A DNA stretch of 64,000 bases from Panulirus ornatus (GCF_036320965.1 NC_092289.1:22232278-22296277), one strand, 5' to 3'; positions 1 through 15,802 are shown, counted from the first letter of the stretch. Notes: a model not told the origin generated them from the sequence alone. Program-made: numbers and translations.

Positions 1-269
1 CATTTCGTTCTTACAGAACACGGAAGAACAGAATGACTGTAGATTTGTTCTGTTGTGATATGAACATTTATGTTGTTTTATTACATGAAGGATTAATGAT
101 TTTTATTTTCATTTCTTCGTTCTCGAGAAACATTATTAAATGAATAATAATGATAAGAGGAATCAGTTGTTGTGGAGGTTGTGTCAGAGGAGACGATTGC
201 GTATTGTGACCATGAGCCTCGGGGTACCAGTTGGAGGATTGTTTCCCTCGTGTGGTGTTACTAGTTACT

Positions 270-270
<1 letters not shown>

Positions 271-347
<77 letters not shown>
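271..347. repeat. GA dinucleotide microsatellite
   Basis: An uninterrupted AG tract of about 77 bases. It creates an artificial Arg-Glu open frame that should not be read as a gene. The surrounding first 1.6 kb shows no coding signal that I can support. Confidence 0.97.
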
Positions 348-350
<3 letters not shown>

Positions 351-399
351 TCCAGTTTGGCATCCGGGAAAAAAATTATGAATATCTACAAGTTTGAGT

Positions 400-1600
400 T
401 TCGGAGGGGGTCATGAAGGTGGTGTATTTGTGAGGGATATCCTTCAGTGTGTGCAGGTCACGGTGTGTTGTGGTGTTGACCATTTCATGTGACGCTTCAG
501 TAATGCGGGTCAGAGGGTTCCAGTGTGGCCGTGAGAGTCATTGGTATGACCCCTGGGTCAGGACGGACACGTCCAGATCCCACCGATGGATGTGTGGCGC
601 TCTGGATCGATTCCAGAAGGTTGTACGAAGGGTCCAGCTCCTGGAAGTGTGTATATCGCCGGTCCATCCAGCTGACTCTCCCGCCAGGTTACCGGGGACT
701 ACGACTTGGACCCATCGCTGGAACTCCGAGTCCGGGTTGGAATCCCTACAATGAGCACGCGGGACTTCCCCAACCCCCCAAGAGAGCTCCGAGGGTGACC
801 CCTGGGTCGGCAAGATCATGACCTGGATTTTCTGGGACGTGGGAGGGAATCTGTTGAGTGATCACACCACAAGTCAGCCGTCGGCCACCACTGACTGTGA
901 GTGAGGCTGGTGTGTGATGCGTGATATTATACAGTGGCATCATCATGAGGGAGGAGACGGCCGGGCGTGGTGACCCAGAGGTCTGGTCTTCCTACACGAC
1001 AACGCGCCGCTCCACAAGACCCGACTTGCGCGAGCTCCTCCTCCTCACCTCTGTGGTTTCGAGTAGCTCAAACCTCCCTCCACACAGCCCAGATCTGGAC
1101 GACCCCAAGTGACCGTAAATTATATTTCGAGACTGGAAGACCCACGTGTGTGGTGGCGGCCGTGATGCGCACGAGGTGTTTACAGAGGACGACTGAGGCC
1201 TGGCGTCATTAGTAATTGGAAGACTTATGCAAGACTTTCATCACCAGACTGAGGGACAGATGAAGCAATTGCACTCAGGTCAGTAGATATAAGAAAAGAT
1301 AAGAATTGTTTGCTATTTCGTCTCGTAATTTGTTTACAAAAGCCTTTCGACTGCCGTCCGTAGCGGCAAACAGACTTCACACCCGGGTCTGAAACCGAGA
1401 CACAAGCAAGACACATAACTACAGAAGCTTCAGCGTAGCAGACGAAGCAACACCCACAGCGTCTCGTCTGCTGACACAGGCGTTGGGTTGCACGGCTCCA
1501 CCAGGGATACGTCCTTACACCAAGTGGGCTACGCCGCCGCCCAGCTGTTCTCGGTGGCATTTCGCAGCGAGATCGTTCCGATTTCCGATTCGCATCGGTT
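400..1600. other. Non-coding stretch, no supported gene
   Basis: Moderately GC-rich unique sequence. Several short frames are open on both strands, but none has recognisable motifs or paired splice signals. I see nothing here that can be named. Confidence 0.5.
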
Positions 1601-1638
1601 TGTTTACGTTCGGAGAGCGACCAAACGCCCTTGATAAG

Positions 1639-1797
1639 ACGACGGTATGACCCTTGAGCACGACGGTATGACCCTTGAGCACGACGGTGCGACCCTTGAG
1701 CACAACGGTGCGACCCTTGAGCACGACGGTGCGACCCTTGAGCACAACGGTGCGACCCTTGAGCACGACGGTGCGACCATTGAGCACGACGGGACGA
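1639..1797 (-). repeat. 21-base tandem repeat array, copy A
   Basis: About seven to eight units of a 21-base repeat whose plus-strand core reads GACCCTTGAGCACGACGG. This is the reverse complement of the unit in the larger array at about 5.2-5.8 kb. Because 21 is a multiple of three, several frames stay open through the array and give repetitive false proteins. Confidence 0.93.
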
Positions 1798-2300
1798 ACG
1801 TGAGGGACAATTGCACGGCCTGTAACTCGTCCCATACGGATCAGGTCAAAGGTCACGCCATCGTCCACAGCCGCCGTGCTCATGGGGTCAAGTGACACAG
1901 CGACTACGTTGGCAAATGACTCGTGCAAGAAGAAAAAAATTGATTTTGCATATTCGGTGTTATGATTGTGGTTTTACCAGCATCAGGTGTATGGCCAGGG
2001 GGAAGAAATGTATCTATGTATTATATTTGATAAGAAAAATTACAAGGTGTCCCTTCTCTTATACATACTGAAGATCGTAGGTTCAAATATCAAAGTCAGA
2101 CGCTGAAATTCAAGGAATGTCGCATTTAAGATACTATTTTTTTTTATCTTCTCATGATAGTTCAAAAAAATTTAAATCACACGTGAGTTGAAGATTATGT
2201 ACAAATTTTCAGAATTTTTTGTAGGATTTGTCTGGCGCCAGACATCAGAACAGAAGGTGGAAGAGTGTTAGGGGCCGCTAACAAAATTGCCCAAAAGTTC

Positions 2301-2326
2301 AGAGAGAGAGAGAGAGAGAGAGTCAT

Positions 2327-2414
<88 letters not shown>
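2301..2414. repeat. Compound GA-CA-TC-TA microsatellite
   Basis: Adjoining tracts of GA, CA, TC and TA run directly into the left end of a foldback element. The stretch from 1.9 to 2.3 kb before it is AT-rich unique DNA without a gene. Confidence 0.95.
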
Positions 2415-2415
<1 letters not shown>

Positions 2416-2646
2416 TCCTATGAGTCCACGGGGAAAATGAAACACGAAAAGTTCCCAAGTGCACTTTCGTGTAATAATCACATCATCAGGGGAGACGCAA
2501 GAGAAAAATATAACAGTCAGTTGATATACATCGAAGAGACGAAGCTAGGACGCCATTTGTTAAACATGTGATTGGGAACTTTTCGTGTTTCATTTTCCTC
2601 GTGGACTCATAGGAATATCTTGATCACGCGCAAAATTGTGATCCTT

Positions 2647-2651
<5 letters not shown>
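2415..2651 (+). mobile_element. Foldback (palindromic) element, copy 1, internally deleted
   Basis: The left arm starts TTCCTATGAGTCCACGGGGA and its inverted partner ends at about 2617. The right arm keeps only its outermost 40 or so bases, so most of that arm is deleted relative to the copies at 30.2 and 36.7 kb. The palindrome is followed by an AT-rich tail with TTGATCACGCGCAAAATTG and then a TA tract. It has no coding capacity. It is probably a non-autonomous foldback or MITE-like repeat; the superfamily is not known to me. Confidence 0.75.

Positions 2652-2714
<63 letters not shown>
2651..2714. repeat. TA microsatellite
   Basis: A pure TA tract directly abutting the tail of the foldback element. 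Confidence 0.95.
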
Positions 2715-2716
<2 letters not shown>

Positions 2717-3425
2717 CATTCATGTGACTCACGCTGGATTATACTTCAACAATTGGCCCTCCTGAGCAAGAATGACTCGTGTTTAGTGAGGGAATTACCG
2801 TGTTCAGACAGCATCATTATTTCATGTTTGCTTCATATCACTCGCATCAGACTATGTTGATAACTTTGTTATAGTCCAGAATAACTGAGGGGATGTGAGA
2901 GACGTTCATGTCTGGTGAGGACATAACTCATGTTTGACAGGGAGTAACTGTCGTACACGCCCAAACAACCTTATTATATCAAGAATGCCTCATTACCTCT
3001 GGATAGGTGATTGATGTGTGAACATGAGTAGACAATGGCTTTGGCGAGATAATTAGAGTATGTCTGATTGATAATTTCCATGTCTGGGTATGACCCGCTC
3101 ATGTCTGAACAAAGCGAATAGATGGGTTTAACTCTGAATAACTAATGATATTAAGCCAGTAAGAACTTACATGTCTCAAAATAACTCATTTCTAAACATG
3201 AATACCTCATGGCTCATGGGAAGCACCTCCTGTCTGGCTACACCCAACTCATCTTTTCATGAGAAATGATGAGGTTTGGCCAGACGTAGCCTAAAGTATT
3301 ATCTGAGATCCGTTATCATACTGATCATTCATTTTAATCTAGGAACAGTGGATGATGTTAGTCAGGCAGACACTCAGTTTTGTTACTTAGAAATACACGT
3401 GTTTAGGTCAGGTTTGGCCAGGCAT
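2715..3425. repeat. Decayed minisatellite-like stretch
   Basis: No gene is seen. Short motifs such as ATAACTCATG, GAATACCTCATG and ATGTCTGG recur at irregular spacing, which looks like an old tandem array that has diverged. Confidence 0.4.
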
Positions 3426-3537
3426 GTCTCCCGTGTGCCCCCCCCCCCCCCCCCTAGTTGTCACTCGTAAATACAGGAAGTTACTGATGGTTGAGTCGTT
3501 ATGCGCCAGAATAAAAAACAAAACAAAAAAATGTATA

Positions 3538-3539
<2 letters not shown>

Positions 3540-3610
<71 letters not shown>

Positions 3611-3633
3611 AACCTGTGACGTAAGTGGTATTT

Positions 3634-3700
<67 letters not shown>
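3540..3700. repeat. CT tract followed by GT tract
   Basis: A long CT tract, about 30 unique bases, then a long GT tract. Open frames of Leu-Ser and Val-Cys repeats across this stretch are artefacts. Confidence 0.96.
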
Positions 3701-3701
<1 letters not shown>

Positions 3702-3863
3702 TCGTTTCCTCTCCGTGGAACACAGCTGAGAACCTTGTGTTCCAGGGTGTTGCTCGGACAGGTGTGTTGTGTTTCACGCGTATTTCAGTGGTACGAAAGG
3801 TCAGGTGAAAGGCCAGGTCATCCGTCGTGCGGGGTCATAACGCGTTGCTCACAGGTCGTACCG

Positions 3864-3990
3864 CCCTTGCACAGGTCTCCTGCAGCTTTGAGGCTGCGCT
3901 CCGATCAGGAGCAGGGATGTTATGGACTCTTATGAGGCGACAAGTATCCTTCGACAAGACTGTGCTCCTTTCCGTCCATAGACGATACAA
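3864..3990 (+). repeat. Dispersed repeat family with CCTGCAGCT core, copy 1
   Basis: The stretch shares, in the same order, CTCCTGCAGCT, GCTGCGCT, AGCAGGGA, ATGGACTC and GACAAGACTGTGCTC-like blocks with segments at 8251-8345 and 43093-43206. No coding frame is conserved between the three. It is probably an old SINE or MITE remnant. Confidence 0.45.
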
Positions 3991-4089
3991 CCTGGCCGAA
4001 GATGACTTTATTTTCATGTCAATAAGTGAATGAAAATTTATAGTCAAGGTGGAACATGTGCCAGTGATTCCAAGAGAGTTCCAGCATCA

Positions 4090-4312
4090 GTATATTGATG
4101 ATGATGATGATAATAATTATGATCATAAGTATAACAATAATAATGATGCACTTCTGTATAATGATAATCGTAAGGATAATAATAATGATGATAATTGTGA
4201 CGGACGCCTGTAATGATGATGTTAGTAATATATATATGGGAAAGGATTATTCTTATTATCATTATCATTATTATCATCATTATTACTATTATTATTATCA
4301 TTATTATTATAC
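4090..4312. repeat. Imperfect ATG/ATT trinucleotide-rich tract
   Basis: Runs of GAT, AAT and ATT triplets on both strands. Poly-Ile or poly-Met frames here are spurious. Confidence 0.85.
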
Positions 4313-4499
4313 GATTTCAATCCAGTGTTCCTTGAAGTCTTACCTCTGACCTGTACCGGCTGTAACCATGAACGATATCTCAGTAAATTGTCTGTATTCA
4401 TTTATGTATTCATATACAGGCGTTAATGAGGAATATACACTCAACACCCAACTCCATCTTTGTCCTCTGACTAAATATGTAAAATACTTCAGGAATTAC

Positions 4500-4617
<118 letters not shown>

Positions 4618-5164
4618 AATGTCTGACGTAATTCTACCCTTGACCTCCAGTACTCGTAATTTTTTTGACCTTTTCATGTTCAAAGTTCTCGCCACATCTG
4701 GGTAAAGGTGAGGGTGAATCTTTGTACCACATTCGCAGACATTCTTACGTTTGGTCCCGAGTCTGTGTGTGTGTGTGTGTGTGTACAGACGGGAGTGACC
4801 CATGACATACTGGCAGACAAACATGCACGAACCTTACTTCAAGTATATGTCAGACTACAGCAAACCAAACAAACGAACCACAAACACACCAAACGATCAC
4901 CAATCCCCCCCCCTCCCCCTTACACACACACACACACACACACACACGTGCTCTTGGAAGAAAAAAAAGGGGTTAGCGTCAGCCCCGACCATACACTTCT
5001 GACCTAAAATAGGACTCTCAGATTTCGGGTTTTGGGGTCACGTTTCAGGCGAGGGCCCCAGGGATGTACTGCGACCACGTGTTCGGTAGCGCGAGGGTAA
5101 TTATGCTTAACCCCCAGAGCAAGACGTGTCGGTGTGGTGGTGGCATAACCTTTAACCTAACGCG

Positions 5165-5816
5165 GAAGGGTCGTGTGGAAGTGCCTCGTGGTCAGGGGGT
5201 GGTGTATCGTCGTTGTCAGGGGTCGTACCGTCGTGCGCAAAGGCTGTACCGTCATGAAGGGTCGTCCCCTTGTGCGCAAAGGTTGTACCGTCGTTGTGAA
5301 GGATTGTACCTTCGTGTTCAAGGGTCGTACTGTCGTGTTCAAGGGTCGTACTGTCCGTGTTCAAGGGTCGTACTGTCGTGTTCAAGGGTCGTACTGTCGT
5401 GTTCAAGGGTCGTACTGTCCGTGTTCAAGGGTCGTACTGTCGTGTTCAAGGGTCGTACTGTCCGTGTTCAAGGGTCGTACTGTCCGTGTTCAAGGGTCGT
5501 ACTGTCGTGTTCAAGGGTCGTACTGTCCGTGTTCAAGGGTCGTACTGTCGTGTTCAAGGGTCGTACTGTCGTGTTCAAGGGTCGTACTGTCGTATTCAAG
5601 GGCCGTGTTGTCGTGTTCAAGGGTCTTACTGTCGTGTTCAAGGGTCGCACTGTCGTGTTCAAGGGTCGTACTGTCGTGTTCAAGGTCGCACTGTCGTGTT
5701 CAAGCGTCGCACTGTCGTGTTCAAGGGTCGCACTGTCGTGTTCAAGGGTCGTACTGTCGTGTTCAAGGGTCGCACTGTCGTGTTCAAGGGTCGTACTGTC
5801 GTGTTCCAGCGTTTGA
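5165..5816 (+). repeat. 21-base tandem repeat array, copy B (largest)
   Basis: Around thirty units of a 21-base repeat with core GTACTGTCGTGTTCAAGGGT. Some units carry one extra C (CTGTCCGTG), which shifts the frame. The first few units (5195-5310) are diverged and the array becomes homogeneous to the right, typical of an expanding centre with an old edge. The long open frames across it (up to 250 codons) are a by-product of the 7-codon period and are not genes. Confidence 0.95.
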
Positions 5817-6215
5817 CTGATATCATCAAGTATTTTTGTCATTCTAATTTGCATATACAAGTATTCCTTCATCCCTCTAAGTATTGTCTATGTTGTGTAG
5901 AAGGTTCCACTTGCCTGTATTGCAGGAGGAAGATAGATTTATATAGAGAGGAAGTTAGCATCCTATAGTTCTTGTTTCATTATATATAACTGATTATAGA
6001 TACAGTAAGCAGGTATTATAGTATGTCTTTATATGCAAATTATGAAGAAATGAGCTGGTAACGTTATAATTAGTATCGTTTGACTACATTAACAGTGGTT
6101 ACTCGAAAATATCTGTTCATATATATTGACAGATACTTGAACTACATGAGAGAAATGGAAGGTGATAATATGAATTACAATTACTAATGAAAAAGGAAGA
6201 AAACACTGCCTATAG
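5817..6215. other. AT-rich unique stretch, nothing seen
   Basis: No open frame with coding character, no repeat and no RNA gene was recognised. Confidence 0.5.
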
Positions 6216-6239
6216 GTGGCGTTCACAGTGTCATTAAAC

Positions 6240-6645
6240 AAGGATCAAATGGTCACACCTCACCACAGCACACCACAGGCCACGACACACACCACACCAC
6301 ACCACACGAGACTAACCCCTCACCACACCACAGGCGACGCAGTATCGTCCTCCTCCCCTAATATCTCCACAACCTCCCCTTCCCTTCCCTTCCCTTCCCT
6401 TCCCTTCCCCAGTGTCTACTTTCCCCACTTCCCAACTCACCCCTCCTCCTCTGGTCTTAACCTCACAGCTCCTCCTCCTCAGGTCACAGATGAATATCAG
6501 GTCATGAGTTAATGACCTGACACAGGGAGACATCACCAGACATCCACACTATCAGAGGGCCGTGTTGGCCTGATCATCCTCGAGTATCTCTTTCTTTCCC
6601 AGGAACTCCTCCTCCTCCTCCTCCTCCTCCTCCTCCTCTTCATGA
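6240..6645. repeat. CCACA-, CTTCCC- and CTC-rich low-complexity tracts
   Basis: Successive simple patches: ACCACACC at about 6260-6330, CCCTTCC at about 6370-6405 and a pure CTC run at about 6607-6640. No gene is supported. Confidence 0.8.
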
Positions 6646-7199
6646 CAGAAGCCTCTTCCCTCTGCCGGAACTCCGCCCGCCCTCTCCCTCCCCAGAGATC
6701 TGGGGTAGCGCAGCAGGGGGCGCCCCGCTCTACCCCAGAGATGCGCCAGTGGTCCCAGATGACATGCGCCCTGGCTGACTCATCGCCGTCGGCGCATTAT
6801 ATTTTTTCTCCCAGTTTTTGTTGCTCTCACGACCGATAGATTCACCCCCACACCCTCAGCTCTGTCGTCGCGATGTGCTTTTGTTTTTGTTTTTTTCTCG
6901 TCGTTTCTCGAAGACGTTTTTGTCGTTTTGTTGACATAACGAATAATAGTTAGTAAAGAGGGCTGATGCATTCGACGGTTTGGGGATCACTTTATTGAAG
7001 GCTCGGTAGGTCTCCTGTGGTACTAACGTATATGTAGAGTGACTAAAGTTAGAATTAGCTTTACTAGGAGTTAGAAGAGTTATGTAAAGATAGAGTGACT
7101 AAAGGCAGAGTGGGCTCTACTAGGAGTTAGGAGTGCTATGTAGATGTAGAGAGTGGCTAGAGCTAAGAATGGCCCTTAGTTAGAAGCAGTGGTCATCCT

Positions 7200-7640
7200 A
7201 ACGGTGGAATTACAGGACTCACCGCTGTTCTGTCCCTCACCCGTGAGTAACACAGCCATTCATCCGCTCAACAACGGCTCATTTTCATCCGTCGTGGTTG
7301 GATGATTGCCTGGTTAGTCCTCCACACTCTTAGATTGCTAAGCTACCAGGCACTTACTTGGCCATCCTCCCATTCATCCATCCGCACGCCAGTTCATCCA
7401 CTTACATACTCAACCGTCTCGTCACCCACCAAACCACCGGCTTACCCATCTTCATCCAGGGACTCAGAGCACATCCTCCAAGTCATCCATTCTCTCTGCA
7501 CTCATCCAGCCTATCAGCATTACTACCCATCTGGCTAATCACTCCTTAATCCCCTAATCACCCATACCCCCCCGTTGATTCACCCACCTATTCACCCACC
7601 CAGCTTATCATCCAGGAGCTCATCCGCTCACCCAGCCAGA
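7200..7640. repeat. Decayed CATCC/TCATCC-rich tandem region
   Basis: Frequent TCATCCA, TCATCCG and CACCCA motifs at short irregular spacing suggest a diverged pentamer-to-decamer array. No coding exon is supported. Confidence 0.5.
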
Positions 7641-7959
7641 CAGGAACCGTGTACGGCGGGCGGGCGGGCGGGCGGCCTCCTGCTGGGTGTATTTCTGCCG
7701 CCCCACACGTTTCTGCCACCACCACCACACCACCACCACACCACACCACCACAATCACCACAGTTCCCTCTTATTACACCATCCGCCATGTTTCCTCACT
7801 ACTCACTAACCCGGACTGTATTGTCTCTTCTTATCCCATGTCTCGTATTCAGAATGATTCATCATGTCCTGCCTCACAGTAATCTGTCTTTGATTTAGCT
7901 CTTGTGTTGATTGTCATACGGAATAGTTGATGACGAACGAACATACGGTCGACCATTGA

Positions 7960-8200
7960 TCTTAATGATATAATCGATATGATATAAGACCTTAATGATA
8001 TATACGTTATAATTTAAGATCTTAATGATATAATCGATATAATTTAAGATCTTGGTGACATAATCGATGTAATATAAGGCCTTAATGATATAATCGATAT
8101 AATTTAAGATCTTGATGATGTAATCGATATGTAGTGAGTTTTTCATGATATAATCAATATAATTCAAGAGCTTGATGATAATAATCGATAAAATTCAAGA
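7960..8200. repeat. 31-base AT-rich minisatellite
   Basis: About seven imperfect copies of a 31-base unit containing TAATGATATAATCGATAT and ending TTTAAGATCT. Confidence 0.9.
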
Positions 8201-8250
8201 TTACACAGCACCGTATATAATCTTAGTGAGAGGGATTCAGGTGCTATAAT

Positions 8251-8345
8251 CCTAGGGGTTCCTGCAGCTCCTCGTCTGCGCTACGTACAGTAGCAGGGAC
8301 AGGATGGACTCCTACGAAGCGAGAAGATATTGGACGGGACTGCTC
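8251..8345 (+). repeat. Dispersed repeat family with CCTGCAGCT core, copy 2
   Basis: Shares CCTGCAGCTC, CTGCGCTAC, AGCAGGGACA and ATGGACTCCTACGA blocks with the copies at 3864 and 43093. Confidence 0.45.
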
Positions 8346-8583
8346 TCTGTGTCGATAGTTCACGATGTTGCCTCCTCAAGCAGGCAGAGTCCGGCAGTGA
8401 TCACTAATTCTGCCCAAACGCAAAAATACATAAATATTCCGTGTGTGTGATATAGTGCAAGAACACCTTTGTTTCTAATGTACACGTCTATTTGTGTATA
8501 TAGTATAGATGGATCTATATACATTATCCGCATGGTGTAGATGAGAACATACATATCTGGCAGTGTAGGAATATAAGTATACA

Positions 8584-8585
<2 letters not shown>

Positions 8586-8673
<88 letters not shown>
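8586..8673. repeat. TA microsatellite
   Basis: A pure TA tract of nearly 90 bases. Confidence 0.96.
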
Positions 8674-8677
<4 letters not shown>

Positions 8678-8899
8678 ATCATGATGTATATCTGTTTGTA
8701 TAGTTAAATATGATCTCGGATTTTCCTTCTCATACTGACAGACGGGCGTGGCGCGGATAGAAACATGCCCTTGTCATGGTCCATCTCAGGTGAACGGCTG
8801 TCACAAGTGCCTCATTCTGACGCATCTTTACCTCATGATCATCATTATAGCTTTCCCAGAGTCATACATTATTGCTCTCCTGTACTTGGTTCTTTAAAG

Positions 8900-9294
8900 G
8901 CATGGGTAGGTGACTCATCGTAGCTCCTCTGGACTCACGGTGAGTCCTGTATATTCATCGTAACTCATCCTTTCTAATAATATATATATTTAGATTCACC
9001 TTGATTCGTTAAGATCTTAATACCCGGTCATAACTCAATCCGGGTTCATTTTTATTCACCGTCAATCATCTACTTTATTCATTACTCATCATAAGGTACC
9101 GTAACTCACTGGTTGTGAATGACTTTACTCATCACGTATCTACTCGCCTCACCGTCGTGTATCAACACACTCACATTACGTACTCATTCCCCCTCATACT
9201 CATCTTTAATTAGATTCATATAAATTCCTCGTGAGTGGCTGTAATTCATCGCTGGGGGTCGTTATTCACCTGAACTCATCATCCAGGCTGTCGT

Positions 9295-9330
<36 letters not shown>
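8900..9330. repeat. Decayed ACTCAT/ATTCAC array ending in a GT tract
   Basis: Motifs such as GTAACTCAT, TTATTCACC and TACTCATC recur every 20-30 bases with heavy divergence. A GT tract occupies about 9298-9328. No gene is seen. Confidence 0.45.
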
Positions 9331-9605
9331 CTAAACTCCAGGATGTGTTCACGCTGTGTGAGTATGGAGGCATGATCAGTGAACGACCAGGGGAATGACC
9401 ACTGTGTCTCGTTGTTTTAGTGAAGTATTTTCTCTGCTCGTATGACTCTCAGTGTTCACGATCCTTGATGGCTTTCCTCACAGTGTTCTTACGTGTGTGT
9501 CAAAATATCTTATGGCATTACATCAACGTGGTCAAAAGGGATAGTGGATTTTCACTGAAAGGACATGTGAAGACAGAATTAAATATTTAGTTTTTCTGTA
9601 CTATT

Positions 9606-9850
9606 CATGTCTCCATCTGCAGTGTTGGGTAGTGAGGAGCCTTCTACTTTACTATCCTGTCTCCATCTATAGTGATGAGTAGGGAGGAGCCTTCTGCTTT
9701 ACTATCCTGTCTCCATCTATAGTAATGGGTAGGGAGGAGCCTTCTACTTCACTCTCCTGTCTCCATCTATAGTGATGGGTAGGGAGGAGCCTTCTACTTT
9801 ACTCTCCTGTCTCCATCTACAGTAGTGGGTGGGAAGGAGTCACCTGCTCG
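9606..9850. repeat. 50-base minisatellite, five copies
   Basis: Five imperfect copies of a 50-base unit starting CTGTCTCCATCTATAGTGAT and containing GGGTAGGGAGGAGCC. Confidence 0.93.
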
Positions 9851-10269
9851 GTTATCATGTCTCCATCCGTATAGACTAGAAATCTTTACTGTAGTTTCTG
9901 TCCTCCAGTAGATAACCTCACCGTAGGCTATCATGGCTCATGATATTTGGTTTTCTCTCATACTTGTATAGTGAAATATACCATGACCTTCACAGAAACG
10001 TTCTGTGACCCATCATTATACAGACACTCTGGCAGCTTAATACTAGATGCTATAATTTGTACTGACAGCTGTCTGTACTTAGAATTAGCCTTCTAGATTC
10101 TAGAACTGAGCATTGAAGTCGTAGTATTAAGCATTATGTTCCCTAGAACTAGGTACTAGATACTCTTATTTCTAACACATAATAGGTTAGGTGTTTGTAT
10201 CGCAAGTATTGTATACTGTATCCCTGACGTGGGATGGTGTGAGGTTCATGTTAAGCATTATTGATCTTA

Positions 10270-10545
10270 TCCCGGACTGGGAGAATATGGCACTAGGCAC
10301 TGTGACCAAGACTGGACATGGTATATGGGACCCTGGCACAGGGGATATTGACCTTAAGTGGCTAGCACTGTGACCCCGCAACGAGTGGACACTCTGACCC
10401 CTCACAAGAGACACTCTCAACTTGGCACGAGGCATGCTGACCCCACCGTGAGGCACTGTGACCCTGGCATTAGGCATAATGACCCTAGTCTAAGTCACTG
10501 TGACCCTACCAGTAGATACTGTGACCCTGGTAGCGAAGTGACAAA
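10270..10545. repeat. Diverged 21-base tandem repeat
   Basis: Successive units begin GACCC and end ACTGT or ACTCT with a period of about 21-22 bases. The period and GACCC start match the homogeneous 21-base arrays at 1.6 and 5.2 kb, so this may be an older relative. Confidence 0.6.
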
Positions 10546-10978
10546 TTCAGTGGTTACAACGCCCTGGTGTGACCTTGTGTAACCGGGATAATAATGATAA
10601 TAATGAATTATCAGTTGAATTTAGGCAGCCATTCAACTTCACCATTCGTGTATCAGGCACTTTGTCAACCCTGTGGTCATGGGTCACATGCATGCCCTCG
10701 GCTGTATGGTGTATAAGCGATCTCCCTGATCCATGTCACACATCGCTCACCACAGTCCTTGATCCTCGGGCGTCCGTGACACTGTCTACGACTGAGACGG
10801 TAGTGGGTTAGACGGTGATGCTCGGGGGCCTTAGAGGAGTGGTGGGGTGTGGGTTAAGACTAGCTGAGGCGTAATGATGGGGGTCTGGCTAGAGGAGAAG
10901 AGAGTCTGTCCCCCCGAAACAGGTCTTGATATCGTGTGTAATGTGATGAGTGACGTCGGACACTGTGTCGTGACTTAC

Positions 10979-14329
<3,351 letters not shown>

Positions 14330-14399
14330 TGCGGGTCGAATATCCTTCGACTGTTCCCATGTATCCTTCTGTTCCAGTCCCCCTCAGTGAAAATAAATC

Positions 14400-15790
14400 A
14401 CTAATCTTAAGCCAATACAGATTATATGAGCCACAGAAATAATAAAGTCACCTTTCCATCCCAGTCTGAGGATGGTTACAATGTAGGGGAGTGTTTTCCT
14501 GGCATCTGACAGGATCTACAGTACAGAAGAACATTACTGGCAAGCGTTGTACAGTGGACGGATTTTCTCCCGTCTCCGCGAGCGACTTCGAGTTAGGCAG
14601 CGTCGCGGAAGCTAAAGTAAGTCTACGGAAGGAAAGTTGATCGTCAAACGCGTTTACTGCCGACACAAGACAGACTCACCGACGTCGTGTGTGCAAGAAA
14701 TTCATTTTCTTAGCGACGACCACGGAGTAACAAGACGACACGAACATCAAGACATCCTGGGCATCACAGATACATCAGAGTCGAGGTCTCTTCGTCCAGA
14801 AGACGACCCTCCGACTATTGGGTGGTTGATGACTTAACACCAAGACTGGGAGGAGGCGTCTTCGTCCCAGAGGAGGCGTCTTCGTCCCAGCCCATCCAGA
14901 GGGCAGGATCGAGTACACTGCCTACATCTGGACATACGTATATCTTTTACAAGTCAACCGTGATTACAATCTGGGGAAGTAATGTTTAGCTCAGAGGTTA
15001 CGTACACAACCAATATATTGTCTCCCCACGTTTCATACATCTTATACGCGTATGCCCAATAGAGATATGTAAGTATATTGCAGTTGATTAAAGCGAACAG
15101 GTTACTTCCATTACTGAGAGGAGGAGGAGGAGAAACACTTGGCAGCACCCCTGGTGCTTTGTCTAAACGAGTTCATCAGTTATGGCTCACGGAAATGATC
15201 TGTTACCGAACGATGGAACCGCCGGTGGGAAAGCATTTATAGAAAGGAATGCCGTTTGGGCAGACGGAAGTGATGTAAGGTTAATGCGGGCCAAGATGAT
15301 ACCACGGCTTTTAACTGGCCGAAAGAATATGTTTCGATTACTCATTTAAGCGGAAGCGATTTTTAGATGTATTATTTCGATCTCTTGTATGGGCGAAGAT
15401 CTCGCTTTCCTATAATTTTCTGATTAATAGTCGAAAGAAAAATAGAGTCGAGGCAGATCTTGATACCTGTTCTAGAACCATGTATAAGATGGTCTGTGTT
15501 ATAAACAGAAACTGTCAACCTTCATTCGTTTTGTAATGATTTGATAGACAAGAATGTTTTTCATTACATTTACGAGAAGAATGTGCCATTTACTGAAGGT
15601 TATTTGAACAATATTCGATGTTAATCGCAAATGGAGGGATTAATTAACCAGGCTTTAACATAAGCAAGTTTAGCATGTCAATCAAAGGGGAAATAATCTG
15701 GATTATTTCCATAGCTATACTGCAAGAGGACACAAGATATCACAGCAAGCTATCATGTCTTAAAAGCCTCGTCTTTCTGTGAGCCTGTAA
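14400..15790. other. Mostly non-coding; weak minus-strand exon signals at 14448-14700
   Basis: On the minus strand, an ATG followed by a strong donor (ACGTCG|GTGAGT, about 14688) and a protein-like open frame down to about 14448 hint at one more upstream exon pair. However, its phase does not fit the exon at 14329, so I do not join them. From 14.85 to 15.8 kb I see only unique DNA and a 20-base duplication at 14860-14900. Confidence 0.25.
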
Positions 15791-15796
15791 TCTCTC

Positions 15797-15802
15797 TTTA
15801 TT
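15797..15802 (-). terminator. Candidate polyadenylation signal for Rab28
   Basis: Plus-strand TTTATT reads AATAAA on the minus strand about 600 bases past the Rab28 stop codon. It is the nearest exact hexamer I found downstream. Placement is inference only. Confidence 0.25.

Noticed and set aside
5064..5816. 250-codon open frame with KGRTVVF repeats, and similar frames on both strands
   Set aside because: The frame exists only because a 21-base tandem repeat has no stop in several frames. Units with an extra base shift the frame, and no start or splice context supports a gene.
14448..14700. Further upstream exons for gene B
   Set aside because: An ATG with a strong donor and a protein-like frame are present, but the exit phase (2) does not match any acceptor of the next exon. 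They are mentioned only as weak signals.
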